The notes under the pieces were generated by a model. It saw only the letters and a list, made by a program, of their open reading frames with translations. It searched no databases and was not told the DNA's origin. 64,000 nt of DNA from Blasia pusilla (Eukaryota > Marchantiophyta > Marchantiopsida > Blasiales), in assembly GCA_050084515.1 (NCBI GenBank), contig CM114275.1:24924001-24988000 (forward strand), written 5' to 3'. Below are positions 1 through 12,860 of the stretch, piece after piece. How positions within the stretch are numbered: position 1 is the first letter of the stretch; each line of letters begins with the position of its first letter. A program made the translations under genes and the position numbers.

Positions 1-2661
1 TGAGTGGGAAAGTTACGCATAAGGTATGTCCATTTGCAGTAAGTATAAGTCAAGTCTTGTTGGAATGATAGAGTGTGTCGTATATAACTTGCAAAAATCT
101 TCCTCACACATCAATAAAAATTTGAATGAGGAATGAGTAGGAGCAAGGTCAAATTTAGGAGGTAGTGGAGAGTTATGACTCTAAGAGAGCCTCATTTAAT
201 TGACCACTTTTCCCCCAAATATGTGCGAGTAAATTTCCCACTCTCCCTATGATTTTTTCGCTTCCATTTATTCATACATAATCATTTTCCCACTCCCCCT
301 TAGATGTGATGCATGGTGAGAGAGAAAAAAAATCTTAATGTTGCTTACTTTTCTATCATTTAATTACTTAGACATATTACTTTAATAGTATAATTCATCG
401 CATGTACCCATCTTGCATTTTTAAACACCCAATGCGTCAACACTTGTTATTTGTTATCTTTACAAGTTTGTCACCTATCCCCACCTGTTTACTTGAGGGT
501 TTGTACATTTAATATTTATTATCTATTCAAATTTTGAATTTGTCTTTATACATTCTATTTTGTCACAGTTATACAAGTAGTAAATCCAATTTTCCCAATG
601 TCTGTGTATCGCATCGTCATTTTTTTAGCCTATATTAACATGGGAGAATATCTTCTTGATTTGCAAATATTTCTTTGATTGACATATAGCAATGTGGTAA
701 CAACAAATTGGTAATGCGAGCAACCATAACACTTTCTACAAATTTATAACCATGATTGGTTATGGGCATAGCACTACAACACATTAGTGTTTTTTTGTCA
801 GAAAAAGGTTGATAAAAAATCATCATAAACCTTAAGATCTTAACGAAATAAAATCCTAACTGAAGAGGGTGATCTTTGTTAATGATTGATTAGTTGGATT
901 ACATCATAAAACGAATGGCTTTAGATGGGATGAAACCCTTTGATTGAAGATTAGGCATTAATGTGTGATATATGGAATAAAGTGATTTTTACTCGAGCCA
1001 AAATTTGAAAATTTGCTTTTCTTACATTCCATAAGTTACATGATAATGATCTACAAAGTAAAAAAACTACCCTCCATCTTTCCAAATTCTCCACTCCTCA
1101 AATTAGTTAAATCGACTTTCTACTCTCCAACTTCTAATGGTAAAGAGCTCTAATTTCATCAATTATATCCAAACATTTTGCCCAAAAGCAAATATGCATC
1201 CTTGAGTGCTACTATTTTCTTTTGAATCATTCGCTCATTATAGATAGTACTAGTGGATGCCCACGTGATGCATTGATTAGTCAAGGGTAACATTACTACT
1301 TATCACGAAGGGGAAAGTATGATGAATGACTTCACTAACCAACATATTTATTAAATGACCTATAACATTAATTTAGAATAATCCTATTGGATGAGACTTT
1401 GATATATCTATTGGTTGAGAGATCAAGCAATCCTATTGGTTGAGAGGGGCAAGTGCCAATAAGAGAAGAGTTTGAAAATTGAAGGGCAATTTCCAATGAT
1501 AATATAGATTAATTAGTACTTGACTACTCGTGTGATAGATATCGGGCCTAAGGGGACAGGGGAAATGCTTTCCATCCTCTTGAGAGGATAAAAGAGAAAA
1601 AGGGATTATTCCACATTTGGGAGAAAATAGTTTGCGGTCCTTTGAGAGGGACGAGGAGAGAAAATGCTTTGTAGGCATGTGTAGAGGGCATGCCAAGGTT
1701 GCTATTAAGATCACACGAATCTCACTAATATTAATCATACAAACCTAAGGTCACACAAATCTCATTACACGGATCTCTGTGCAAAACCTTCAATGCACTA
1801 TAGGAAGAAATCTCACAAACCAAAGTGATGTCTTGGATAGCCTGTCCAATCAAGAAAAAAAATGAAACATACATGTAGGGGCGGTAAATAGTCCCCCTTT
1901 TCCTTATCCAAACTTCCCTCAATATTTACAAAAATACATATAACTTCTCCTTATTTTTTAAGAAACACACCTCTTTCACTAGTATCTCATCCTCTCTCTA
2001 GATCTTGGATCTATTTGCTAGCTATATCAATCTTATTCATGAAAATTTTGATGGATGAATAAATTCTCTAGATGTAGAGTCTGTCCCAATATTTTGGTTG
2101 AGATCTCATTGAAATCCTCATTTCATATTTGTTGTTGCATAAACTTAGTTGCTCTAACCATCTCAATGACTTCATATTTATAATCGAGCTTGAGAGAAAA
2201 GGAAGTTCATTACAAAAGGTTGTGATTAAGGTATAAATTAATTACAATGATATACTGATTTTAGTAAGATATAAATATTTGATTCTAATAATTTTCTATT
2301 ATTTAGTATTTTCCTTCTTGTTCTTGGAGAGAGATCTCTACATTGAATAGAACTTATTCCCTATCTTCTATATTTCCTTTGGTAATGCTTTTAAATCTTT
2401 GGGTGAATTAGGTGAGGCGATATTGATTCCCTTACCGAGAGTCTATATATTGTTTTTTGAAACGCAATGTCTATCTTTACCCGAAGATATAGATTGTGTT
2501 TCATCTCTATCTTTGCGTAACCGAAGCAAGATTCAAGACATCATAGGGATCAAATTTCTTATTCTAGTCTCCATCCTGATGAGTTCATCTTAGAAGGTAG
2601 CTTTGCAAGTGGATCCTTGGAAGTTGCTATCAACCATAGCTTTCTCAAGCTACAAAGGTAT
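1..2661. other. AT-rich intergenic DNA, no gene recognised
   Basis: Only short, low-complexity reading frames of up to about 100 codons are present on either strand, with no recognisable domain. Nothing here supports a gene, RNA or defined repeat. Confidence 0.6.
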
Positions 2662-3309
2662 TATCACGTCTTTTAGGATAGATCGGTAAGATCTAATAGA
2701 GCGCCTTTGTGAGTAGTGGATGACAGGCTCAACAAGTTGAGGATGACTTATTGGGGCCCCAGGAAACTTGAGAGAGGAGGTTTCCCCTTCGTTTCGGCTC
2801 ATTTGGAGCCATATTGAGAAACTTGCTATTTTAGGTAAGTACATTTTGAGTATATGATGAACTTTTTATTTTTTGTAAGTGTCCCTTGACCTCCTATATC
2901 ACGTCAAGAGCCAAGGAGGTGACTCGAGAGCATTGGTTACCATGGAGAGAGCTTGGGAGAGGGGAGGGGTATATCTCAAGGACAGAGAGCTTGAGAGCTC
3001 ATTATCTCTTTGTTGAACCTCTTGGCATGAGGCAACGGAGGTATGATGTTGCCTGCCTTGTGTGTGTAACCCAAGCCTCTCATTAGGAGAGTGGATTTGG
3101 TTTGATATTGAGAGAGACATGTGAGAGCGCACACATGTGGGAACTATGGTGTTGTGAGACAAATTAGATCTTATTTTAACGATTGGAGATATTTTGGTAC
3201 TTCTTATCTCGTTGTTTGGATGTCATGAGTTAGCATGGGATAGTTCGTGTTTGTGTGTGTATTCGGTGACAGCGATGTATGTTGTGTAGCGATGTGTTTG
3301 CGCACGATA
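2662..3309 (+). repeat. Solo alpha-beta terminal-repeat unit of the MTase/PHD retrotransposon family
   Basis: The alpha part starts at 2662 (TATCACGTCTTTTAGG) and the beta part starts at 3183 (TTGGAGATATTTTGG), ending at about 3309 in GCGCACGATA. The alpha body is repeated at 22631, 11378 and 42764. Beta recurs at 11258, 12743, 32189 and 52896. Flanking tetramers GTAT (2658-2661) and GTAC (3310-3313) could be a 4-bp target duplication differing by one transition. The start and end read as TG...CA with single G-to-A and C-to-T changes. A solo unit of this shape would result from recombination between the two alpha copies of a full element. The inner boundaries are inferred. Confidence 0.6.
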
Positions 3310-6300
3310 GTACAAGTATAGTTCAATTCAATAGTTTGTTAAAGTTGTAAAATGCAATCATCACAAAACTTATTGGAATTGAACTGGCAAGGATTTTAGA
3401 GCATCTAACCCTGGATGTTGAATACATGTACGTAGTAAACGTAAAATAGAGTTGTACTCACATCATAGAAGAAGAAATCCGCCTATTCCAAAGATATATC
3501 CAAATGGGTTCTTGTATTAAATATGCCCCCTGCATAACACGAGAAATTACTGTTACAAAAGCATGTAATCCCCAAGGATCCTGACCATTCTCTTCCATGC
3601 GCCATGCATTTTTCTCTCTCAAGGAAGCAAGCTTTGTATGTAATTTTTATGTGTTTGAACTATGGAAATCATGTTTATACTTTTTTAAGTCTAATTGATG
3701 GTACAATTGAGTCCAAAAGGTTTGCATTTAGTGCATATGAGATGTAAGCTCTGATGTCTGATTTGGAAAATAACTACGGAAATAAAGTAATCATAAAATT
3801 GAAGAAAATACAATATTAATTTTTCCTTTCCTCTGACTCATGATTTTTTTGAAAATGGATCTAAGATTTGCTCCTTAAGGACCCCACACAAGAAAAAACT
3901 TCTTGTGAGCCTCCTTGTCATTTGGAGAAATCTTGAATTCTTCCAAGATAGCCTTTTGTTGGAGTCTTTCCAAATGGATGAAAGTACACTCGAGTGATTC
4001 TCCCTACAACATGGATGAAACTACAAAATTCATCATTTTTGCAACTATGTGTGGATCACAATGTAGTGAAGGTTTGACTCCTCTTCTTATTGCTTTTTCA
4101 ATAATATGTTTGAGTATATCTATCGTATCTTGTTGGCATTTGCATTGCGCTTTCAATGCAATGAGTTTATGCCTTTTGGTTACATTAATTTTTTGTCCTT
4201 CCTTATTGTGATGCTTATCATGTTGTTGCTCGAAAAGCAAGTGAGAGCCTTATTTTCGATCTCTTACAACATGGACCATCCAAATTTGGCTCAAGCTCTT
4301 GACTAGAATCAATAGGTAGTTTGAACAATGATTCCATATCATTTCTGGAGCGAGGGAGAGATTTAAACATGGCAGGGACTCTGAATTGATTGTAAGTAAA
4401 GTGATCAAGGGAAATTAAGTCTCCCTCCATTAACGTTGGAACTTGTAAAATACTAAGCGCATTGTATGAGCGTGTTGAGTAAAAACTAGGGTTTTTAACA
4501 TATTTTACCTATTTCTTCATTTCTATGTATAGACAACTAAGGAAAATAGATTAAAAATCCGGGTTTCCCTAGTAGTGAAATAGTCGATAGCCGCAATGGT
4601 GGCGCATTCTCGTATGACGAGTTATCTCCATATTTAGGTTCCGTCAAAGCTCTTATGTGAGCGCATAGAAGGACTAGGCCATTTTGTATCTCCAAGATTT
4701 GTAACACATTTCAATGATTTTGTCATATTTTGTTTTTTCACAAACACTTTAATCCTCGTTTAGTACAATTTTTTTTCTTCACGAACGAACATCTATTCTG
4801 GAACTATAAAGCCTCATCTTACAGTGATTCCCATTGTCAACAAACCAAATTGATCACTCCAAGGTTTAGATCCTATGCAATACTCTGATGATTGTATTCC
4901 GTTTGGGACACTCAAAGATTCATTGTTGAAATTTATGCGGCAATCAGTATTGACCACACTTCAAGCTAAGTTTCAAGCGATCCCGAGAAAACTCTATCTG
5001 CAGAATTTGCAGTGAATGAAAAAGCTTGTGATGCATGAGAAACTTGGTGGAGAGAATGTTGATCGATGGTATTCTTTCAAGATAGCCCAAAAATCTACAT
5101 ATTGGAGATATGGGAGGAACATGTTTCCATGAATGGAGGTTAATATGATAGTTGGATGCACAAGCTGCAAATATGAACATTCTTGCTAGATCATGGGACA
5201 AAGTAACAAAGGTTCTCATTTCCGGCTAGCCCGATCGTGTTGCAAGTCACGCCTCCTTATCTGACCCGAAATAAATTTGGCGAGACCAAGTTACCATTCT
5301 TACTCTTGTTTGTTAAGTAAGCAATGCAAGAAAACCATTCATAATTAGGAGTTTCTAATGCATTTAGAGTTACAACAAAAGAAAATTCTCATCAATTTTA
5401 CTCATATGCTTTCCAACATTGTAATTCATTCATGGGGAATGTCCTTAAGCCCTAAGATTGAGACAAGATTCTCCAAGATTGGATGCTATACTACCACCTA
5501 ATAGTATTTTCATTCCTCTAGACATTGAACACAAGAGGAAGATCCATCTGATTGAGTGAAGCTGATCTTTGTTTGAGGGTCTTTCTCATTTATGTTTAAA
5601 TGCTAGATTTTCTTGCATCTACTCATATCCAAAGGACCCTCAAACAATAGATCTAGGATGACACTGTGGGTAGTAAGATAACCACCACTACATAGTTATA
5701 ATCATCTCCTTCTACGTGTGGTATGAGTCATTTGTAAAAGATACGGAAAATGATCACCTTATTGAGAAGGGGGAGACACACTAGCTTGACAATATTGGAA
5801 ATATTTTACACGCATTGGACCTTTACGAACAACAAGAATAGTGGGAACAATTTTTAAACCTTACCAATGCTAAGACACGTTTTATGGAGATGTAAAAATT
5901 GTGGTTGTTCCTTTTCAGAAATGGTTTGGCAAGATTCTGATTATCCTTTGAGTACAATCTCCGGTCTATAGATAACTAACATGACTGAAGATTTTTTTTC
6001 ACACTAGCAGGTTCATGAATTTGCAGCCTTTCTAGGCACTAACAAAGGAAAGTAGTTTTCACTTGGTCATACCAAACACTCCTTGAAGGTAGATAAGGTC
6101 ATTCATCAAAAAAAATCTAGCTCCTTCATTCTTGTTTGGCATACTCATGCTCTTTTGCCATAACTTTAGTGATAGGAATCATGACTTTTGAGGTTACAAT
6201 CTGGTAGTGCTTGGAAACCGTCTTTATTCTTGTATCGTATGGGGTACTAGACAACGAACCTGCTTATGAGCTCTGCAAATTAGTCGCAAGCAAGTTTTTT

Positions 6301-6599
6301 TCCCTATTACGAGAATGTGTTCTCTTTAGGGAAATTTGTGCACGCAAACTCTTACTTCTTTGCAATGGAAAGATGAACATAAATTCACATTCGGGCTTTT
6401 GAGAGGTGCAACCATCTAGCTTGCTAAGAGATTGCAGTGAATACATACCGCCCATTGCATGACCAGATATCCAATGACCCAGTTGAATTGTGCTAAGGAA
6501 CTAGGTTAGGCACAATTCAACCAGGTCTTTAAAAACATTAAAAACATAGAAGTAGCAAGGCTTCCAAAGTAAAACTCGGACGAGCTTCATTCTTGCCAA
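3310..6599. other. Intergenic DNA, no confident gene
   Basis: No recognisable gene. On the - strand between about 3870 and 4430 two overlapping frames (4218-4430 and 4004-4240) read as plausible but frame-broken, charged protein. They match no family I know, so no gene is called. The rest is AT-rich with short random frames. Confidence 0.5.
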
Positions 6600-7790
6600 C
6601 TTGGTGACTTACTTTCCATACACAAACTCATGTATGCAAGGTCTAGAAAGGCATATAAAGGAGTTAAAGGAGAAAACAAAGATGGCCATGCAACATCTTG
6701 CTTTAGTGGGGGACCTGCAAGTGCAGTTGAATGAATGGAAGGAGAAATCAGCATATGCCATTCAAGATAAACTAGTGTTCCAAATTTCTCTTGAAGAAGT
6801 AGAAAATGTATTGGGAAGGATTGTTTGGTTGAAAGCATGTAGGAGTATTTGGGGAGAGCAATAGTTAAAATCTCTTGGTGTTAATCATCAATTACTTTGT
6901 AGATAGAGCTAGCACATCTCAAAGTGCAAGAGGTTGTTGTGTCAAAGGAGGGAAACACTTTGAAGAAGCAGTTGGAGATGGTCCGAATGAATTCGGAACT
7001 AATCAACAAAAGATTTTGGAGTTGAATGAAATCTTTTAAAGTTCAAGGAAAGACGTAAAAGAGAAGGCAACAAATTGTTGCTCTCTCCACCAATATGAAA
7101 GTGGAATTTTATGAGCGGAAGGGCAAGGCTACACTCATGGAGATTGAGGTTAGGTCACTCAATTGAAGTTATGAAAGGTATGGGTGAAGAGTATCACCAC
7201 ACGATTATTTCAAATGAATAAATCAATGGCTAAGATGGAACAAGAACTGCTCAGAGAGAGAGAGAGCACATGCAAGTCTTCATTCGAGTGGAACAAGACC
7301 TAATTAATGAAAGGGAAAAGGTTGTAGAATCATGTTCTTTGATTTTTTATATGGGGGTTGTGGTAAAGGAGTGGAATAGCAAGGCAACAAGTTGCAGTTG
7401 ATAGAGGAGCATATGTGAAGTTAGAGCTATCTCATGCAATGAAGAAATTTTGCTTCTTGATGTTTTAGTATGTTGAAGAGCATGAAGGACTTGAATCACC
7501 AGCTATAGTGTGATTTAACCATGGAAAGCAAGAGATGTTAACCAGGAAGGAGATCTTAACAGGAAGGAGAAGATACATACCTTTCTTCTTCAACTTGAAC
7601 AATCTCATAAGAGTGAGGAAGATATCTCTAAGAAACTGCCAAGGGAGTATAAGAAACCTTCTGATAATGTTGAAGATGAATATATATGATTTATGTGCCA
7701 ATTGGAGGAGGAAGCCAAAACCAACCATGATCTTCAGCTCCAAGGTTGTCGCAAGGTGTTGACTGGTAGGTCCGAGGGCCTAGCTCTACT
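6600..7790 (+). pseudogene. Decayed coding region with coiled-coil character
   Basis: An open frame at 6601-6864 reads as a Lys/Glu/Leu-rich segment (GLERHIKELKEKTKMAMQ, then NEWKEKSAYA) typical of a coiled coil. Similar Glu/Lys/Gln-rich stretches continue in shifting frames. Around 7590-7770 the sequence reads QLEQSHKSEEDISKKL and then CQLEEEAKTNHDLQLQ across one in-frame stop. Many stops and frame changes show that it is not functional. It could be a remnant of a host coiled-coil protein or of a mobile-element structural protein. I do not recognise the family. Confidence 0.3.
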
Positions 7791-9044
7791 GGGCAATCTA
7801 TGATAAATGATATATATTTTTGGATATGCAAAAGGATTGTGCATTGGAACCTAGTCTGCCCCTCCATAGAGAGCTTTTTTTTTTCAAATTGGGGGTATGG
7901 AGTTATCGACTATTATAGGAGGACCATATGAGTAACCAAATATGTCCCTGCACACCAAATAAATCACTATTCGATGAACAATCCATAAGCATCCAGATCA
8001 ATCATTATTCCATAAACAATCCAACATCTTGGGTCAACTATTCTCCAAATCTTCTATTGCTAATGTATGAAGAGTTATAAATGTGCATTCACTCATACTA
8101 GAATGGAAGCTTCATGAAATGAACATTTTTTGTTTGGAAGATTCAAAGGGCCTTGGAACCCTTGGGGAAAATTTCCAATCGTGGGAGGTGATTTCATAGT
8201 TATATAAAGGATTGATTGGGCAGTCCAACCATGATTATTTTGTAACTTCTTACTAACTATATTCATGGAATATTAAAAACCACCTTTAAAGTTGCAAATT
8301 TGATATATACATGTTGTAGTTCATTTTGTGATATGTGGATTTGCAATAGAACCTAAATCTTCACATAGTTTCACCACTAATATAATAGAGTAAGATATTT
8401 AGAAAGAATTCCAATTATGGATCTCAATTCACTCAACTCAAATTGCACCATAAACATGAGTATGAGAGGAAAAGTACCCCAGCTTCAAGTGATTTATATT
8501 ACCCACCTCTCTAGCTTCCCACACGTTATTGACTTGGAATATGATGTATTTTATCTTATAAACTAATTGGGATTAAGAATGAATGATAATGTCACCCTCC
8601 TCCACAAGTACAAATCATTGCACTTCATACATAATTTTTCTAATTGAAGTCACGTAAAAGATGTCAAAAAACTAATATAATTGCATGTGAAAATTTGAAA
8701 GATAACATTAAATAGGTAAAAAAATTCACAATTTTTCCAATGTATTTTCAATTCCACTATAAATTTTTGTTATTATTCTTATGGGAAAAACCCCCAATCT
8801 ACATGAAAAATATAGTTTTTTTTTATTAAATCAACATCTTCACATTCACATCAAATGTCTATTTTTTCAATATAGGAGGTATAGTTGTTTACAGTGCTAA
8901 ATAAGTAGTGAAGTAGCATTGATGTAGATAAATGGAAAATAACATCTATCCCACACTTGAATTTATCGTAGTTATCCTTAATACTCATTCAGTATTTTAA
9001 GAGGATATAATTTATTTATTTTTTAAAATTCAAAAAATTCAATA
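7791..9044. other. AT-rich intergenic DNA, nothing recognised
   Basis: No open frame of note, no clear terminal repeats and no RNA-like structure was seen here. Confidence 0.5.
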
Positions 9045-11080
9045 CGTGTTTTGTGTATATTCAATTGACCTAGAGTATTGTGATGTGGTCGTTATATGTT
9101 GGTGATGGTCGAGCACGTCTCGAAGATGATAGAGTTGGTTACATTCCCGAAAAAAGTGAGTGAGAGAATAACATAGGCCTTCATAGATCGAGTGCTGAGT
9201 CATTATGACGCACCATCTGAGGTGTTCACACACAAAGGTATAGAGTTTTCGGGGAGTTTCAGACTTTATGTGATAAGGCATTGATTGAACATCGTAGTAT
9301 GACACGAGATCATCACGAGACGAATGAACTAGCGGAGAAAGTTGTTCAGATAATGAAGAGAGGTTTACGCAAGTATGGTTTGTAGAGAGGTCACCTAGAA
9401 GTTTAGGACCTATTGTTGATGTGATTGGTGATGTGATACAAATCTAGTAAGAAGGCACCCTTAGCATTTTCCTCACCGTATTTGCTGCTTTATGGCCAAG
9501 AGCTTAATTTACCTATGACTTTTCCTCGTAATGCTAATGAGGTTATGAACTCGATGATCTTGACGTATGGATGCGAGCATATTCTTACATGGCTGAGTTT
9601 TTTCGTAGAGTTATGCCCGTGGCGTTTGAGAACTAGACAATTGCGCAACGTCGGGATATTTTGAGGTATGCGACCATTTGGGGAGGTGGTTATCAACCGA
9701 CGATCCAAAGGTTTCAGCAAGGATACTATGTCTACTTGTAGCAAAGGGAACCTACGACCATGGATGCGACCGTAGGATGCACCATCTATCGTGCTCATAC
9801 TCCTCTTAAACGTCAATCTTTTGTGTTGCGAAAACATACATTCAGTAAGACGCGCTCTCATCGTTGATGTGTAGCCAAACACCTTCACGTCAGTCTGGTT
9901 TGGGTCAATCGGCCTCCCAACCCACCAAGTCTGAACTCAAAATCTCACCAAGCTGAACCTTCCCTAGTTCCTAGCTTCCCAACATGGGTAAGTCTTCCGA
10001 GACTTGGGACAAACTTTCTGGTTAGTCGAAGCACCTAAAATAATATTTGCTTGCCTCGCGGTCCCAATTCTCCAATGGACCTCGCATGAGTTCCCAAACT
10101 AAGACCCAAAAATAGGAGTCACGGGTCGGAATCCAATAGGGACCTCCAAGATCTCCAAAAGTACTAGTAAAGGGGAAGGTCTCCAAGGGTGCTTGGGACT
10201 CGAATCCCACTCAAGGGCATAGAATAGATCGGGAGTTTTGGCGTTAGTCAAAACCCGAATCAAGTCCATTAGAGTGAATCTCAGAGGTCCTTTTTGGTCT
10301 CTTCCCTACCTTTGGGGAAGAGACTCTTAAGCCCCTCTTTTCGGCCCTCGACTCCCCTCCCTCTAGAGTTTTTTTTGCCAATATCTTAGCCTTTGCTTGT
10401 GCGGTTGCTAAAATATTTGATTCGCTGGACCTGACTTTGTATAAGCTTTCCAAATCCATCTTATTTGTCCCAAATGCATCAGAGAACTATAAGTTATGGT
10501 CCAAAATACATTAACCCTAAACGCTAGTAATCTTCTAATTGAGTTCTCACCTTTTGGCCATGTCTCATCTTAGACTCAACTCCTCTTAAGTCTCGATTCG
10601 CGTTTGGTTCCGATTCCCTTATTCGTGACCATAAACACATTAAACACTTGAAATGCTAGCCTTGATCACGTCTCACACTTGTGTTTCCTAACTTATCTCT
10701 TCTTGAGATTTCTCCAAAGCGCGAACCATCCTAGCGTGAGCCTGTTAGAGTTCAGATGTTTCGCTTGGTGCTCGTTTGGTTTTGAGGGTTGCAACACCAT
10801 CTTGAGAGTGTGATGTATTGCTATATATTATTCTCTTATTGGAGAGATCTGATGGTATAGTTTGGAAGGACCATGTGTGTAAATATGTGCCATGTCATTT
10901 TCTTAACACTAACAATATAGTTCATATGAGCTTTGTAATAGTTTTGCTCGTGGTGCAACCACTATGCTAGTATGTGATGGGTGTTCGAGAGGGTGACATA
11001 TGGCATATTTGATGCTACGTCTTACTAGAATTCCTCGCAGACAATGGACATGCCTTATATGTATATAGAGTAGAGGTTTG
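9045..11080 (+). pseudogene. Integrase to PHD-finger fragment of the MTase/PHD gypsy family, split by a solo LTR
   Basis: From about 9090 the + strand reads as an integrase core (VMVEHVSKMIELVTF, then FIDRVLSHYDAPSEV) closely matching element 2 at 51721-51850. The integrase C-terminal region follows at 9660-9786 (YATIWGGGYQPTIQRF). It breaks at 9788, where an unrelated LTR is inserted, and resumes at about 10796 with the stretch that leads into the PHD finger. The PHD remnant at about 10950-11065 keeps MLVCDGCSRG, but a Trp codon has become TGA. The reverse transcriptase and everything upstream are missing. Many stops make this a dead fragment. Its 3' end runs into the beta-alpha-beta repeats at 11258-12860. 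Confidence 0.75.
9788..10795 (-). mobile_element. Solo LTR of a second LTR retrotransposon family, inserted in the PHD/gypsy fragment
   Basis: The insertion interrupts a sequence that is continuous in element 2 (52400-52430). It is flanked by CACCATCT on both sides (9780-9787 and 10795-10802), of which 5-7 bp would be the target duplication. Its right end, read on the - strand, is TTGCAACCCTCAAAACC. This matches the start of the LTR at 46992 (GTTGCGACCCTCATGACC), and the two remain similar across about 1 kb. The far ends also align (AACGATGAGAGCGCGTC versus GGCGATGAGATCGTGAC). Short frames inside it are incidental. Confidence 0.7.
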
Positions 11081-11257
11081 ATAGTCATAAATTTAAACTT
11101 GTGTTTGTAACATGGATGACAAGAATGCAACCAATGATGGGGGTTACATGAGCACCCGACATTTTTGCTCTTAGCATCTTAGAGATGTGTGTCATGGTTG
11201 ACAATGATAGATGGCTATATGACGTAAGCAAAAGCTAACCACCAACTAGGGGAAGGA

Positions 11258-11377
11258 TTGGAGATATTTTGGTGCTTTATTGTCTTGATGTTTAGATGTG
11301 ATGAGTTAGTATGGTATCTTGTATGTGTATTCAGTGATAATGATGTATGTTATATGGCTATGTGTATACATATGACA
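11258..11377 (+). repeat. Beta repeat (inner copy) following a polypurine tract
   Basis: It begins TTGGAGATATTTTGG directly after a purine-rich stretch (ACTAGGGGAAGGA, ending at 11257), downstream of the PHD remnant. It ends TATGACA, immediately before AT and TGTC, the beta/alpha junction also seen in element 1. Confidence 0.6.
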
Positions 11378-11663
11378 ATTGTCACATATTTAATTTATGA
11401 TTGCTTGATGACTTTATGGTAGGGCACCTTCGAGAAAAATGGAGGATAGCCTCATGAGATCGAGGATAACTTGCTGATGCCTCGGGTAACCTCAGAGAGT
11501 AGGCTCCTCCTTCATTTCCGTTTATTTGGAGCTATATAGAGAAACATACTATTTTAGGTAAGTAATAATTAAGCGTAGAATTAACTTTCCATTTTGGGAA
11601 ATGATCTTTGACCCCCTATAGTAGATCAAGAGCAAAGGAGGTGACCTACAAGCATAGATTATC

Positions 11664-11843
<180 letters not shown>

Positions 11844-11950
11844 AATTAGATTTGATTTTCTCTTTGTTGAACCTCTTGATATGAGACATCAGTACTATGG
11901 TCCTCCTTGCCTCATGAGTAATCCAAGCCTCTCATTAGAAGGAGAATGGG

Positions 11951-11953
<3 letters not shown>

Positions 11954-11993
<40 letters not shown>
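11954..11993. repeat. (GA)n microsatellite, left part of a split array
   Basis: About 40 bp of GA repeat. A matching shorter GA run at 12678-12694 lies on the far side of the LINE fragment, so one array appears to have been split by the insertion. Confidence 0.85.
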
Positions 11994-11998
<5 letters not shown>

Positions 11999-12677
11999 TG
12001 AATGAATATATTTATTGTCCACGGGGACCCCACATGGCCATGGGTCTTAGTATTGAGACTTAACAACAAATTTGGAGAGAGAGCAAGCACCAACGAGGGC
12101 CTAAGGGGTCCTCAGAGCCAGGTGAGTGTCCTTGGTCTTCACGCAACTATGCAAGAATTTAGCAATCTGAGTCTGATTCTCCCTAGTCATGAACGGGAGG
12201 ACCCTGGGAGCTCGGTGAACAAAGAGATCCGGGAAGTCAAGCCTAATGTGATCGTGAAAGGCGCAGTCGAAGAGGTAGTGATGTTCATCATCAACAAGCC
12301 CCGAGTTGCAAAATCTACATAATCTGTCCTCCCTTTTCTTCTGTGAGAATTTTCCTTTCTCAATCTCTAGGTCAGTAGAGCCACATCTGAATCTCGCTAA
12401 TGTATGACGTAACTTAGTGGAAATGGGGGTAGAGATGTAGGAGGCTTGCTGCATGGATCTGCATTTGTTCATGAGGGTGTGGTAGCGCCTTATTCTTTCA
12501 CCATTTTTGTGAGAGGAATTCCGCCTGTTTTCCCAGAGGCGGTGTCGGCCATTTGATTGATGGCAATGTAATTGTTGTGTAATTGTTCAGCAAGGTCCTG
12601 GTGGGTGACCGTAGGCAGGTCACCGATGGATATTCCCCATTTCATCAGCCACTCCGTGCAGTCATAGTACCAATTTT
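11994..12677 (-). mobile_element. 5'-truncated LINE-type retrotransposon fragment
   Basis: On the - strand the frame 12472 to 12101 reads as the C-terminal tail of a non-LTR reverse transcriptase. The segment STKLRHTLARFRCGSTDLE is followed by a zinc-binding motif of zf-RVT type (CRFCNSGLVDDEHHYLFDC: C-x2-C...H...C). The 3' end of the element, at the left on the + strand, carries a short tandem tail of ATTC units at about 11992-12008, as in some plant LINEs. The right end is abrupt at about 12677, as expected for 5' truncation. GA repeat lies on both sides, so it inserted into a microsatellite. It is not coding-competent. Confidence 0.7.
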
Positions 12678-12742
12678 TAGAGAGAGAGAGAGAGATGTAC
12701 TTTTGTGCATATTATGAGACCTTTTGAGTGCTTGCAATTATA

Positions 12743-12860
12743 TTGGAGATATTTTGGTACTCAATTGTCTTGATGTTTAGATACCATGAAATAGTATGGT
12801 ATCATGTGTGTTTTTATTTGTATTCAATGACGACACATACAAACAAATATACACACGATA
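12743..12860 (+). repeat. Beta repeat (outer copy)
   Basis: It begins TTGGAGATATTTTGGTAC and stays similar to the inner beta at 11258 for about 100 bp. The fragment's 3' end therefore has the order beta-alpha-beta. The right limit is approximate. Confidence 0.55.

Noticed and set aside
9490-9888. 132-codon ORF on the - strand
   Set aside because: It is antisense to the integrase fragment and runs across the solo LTR junction.
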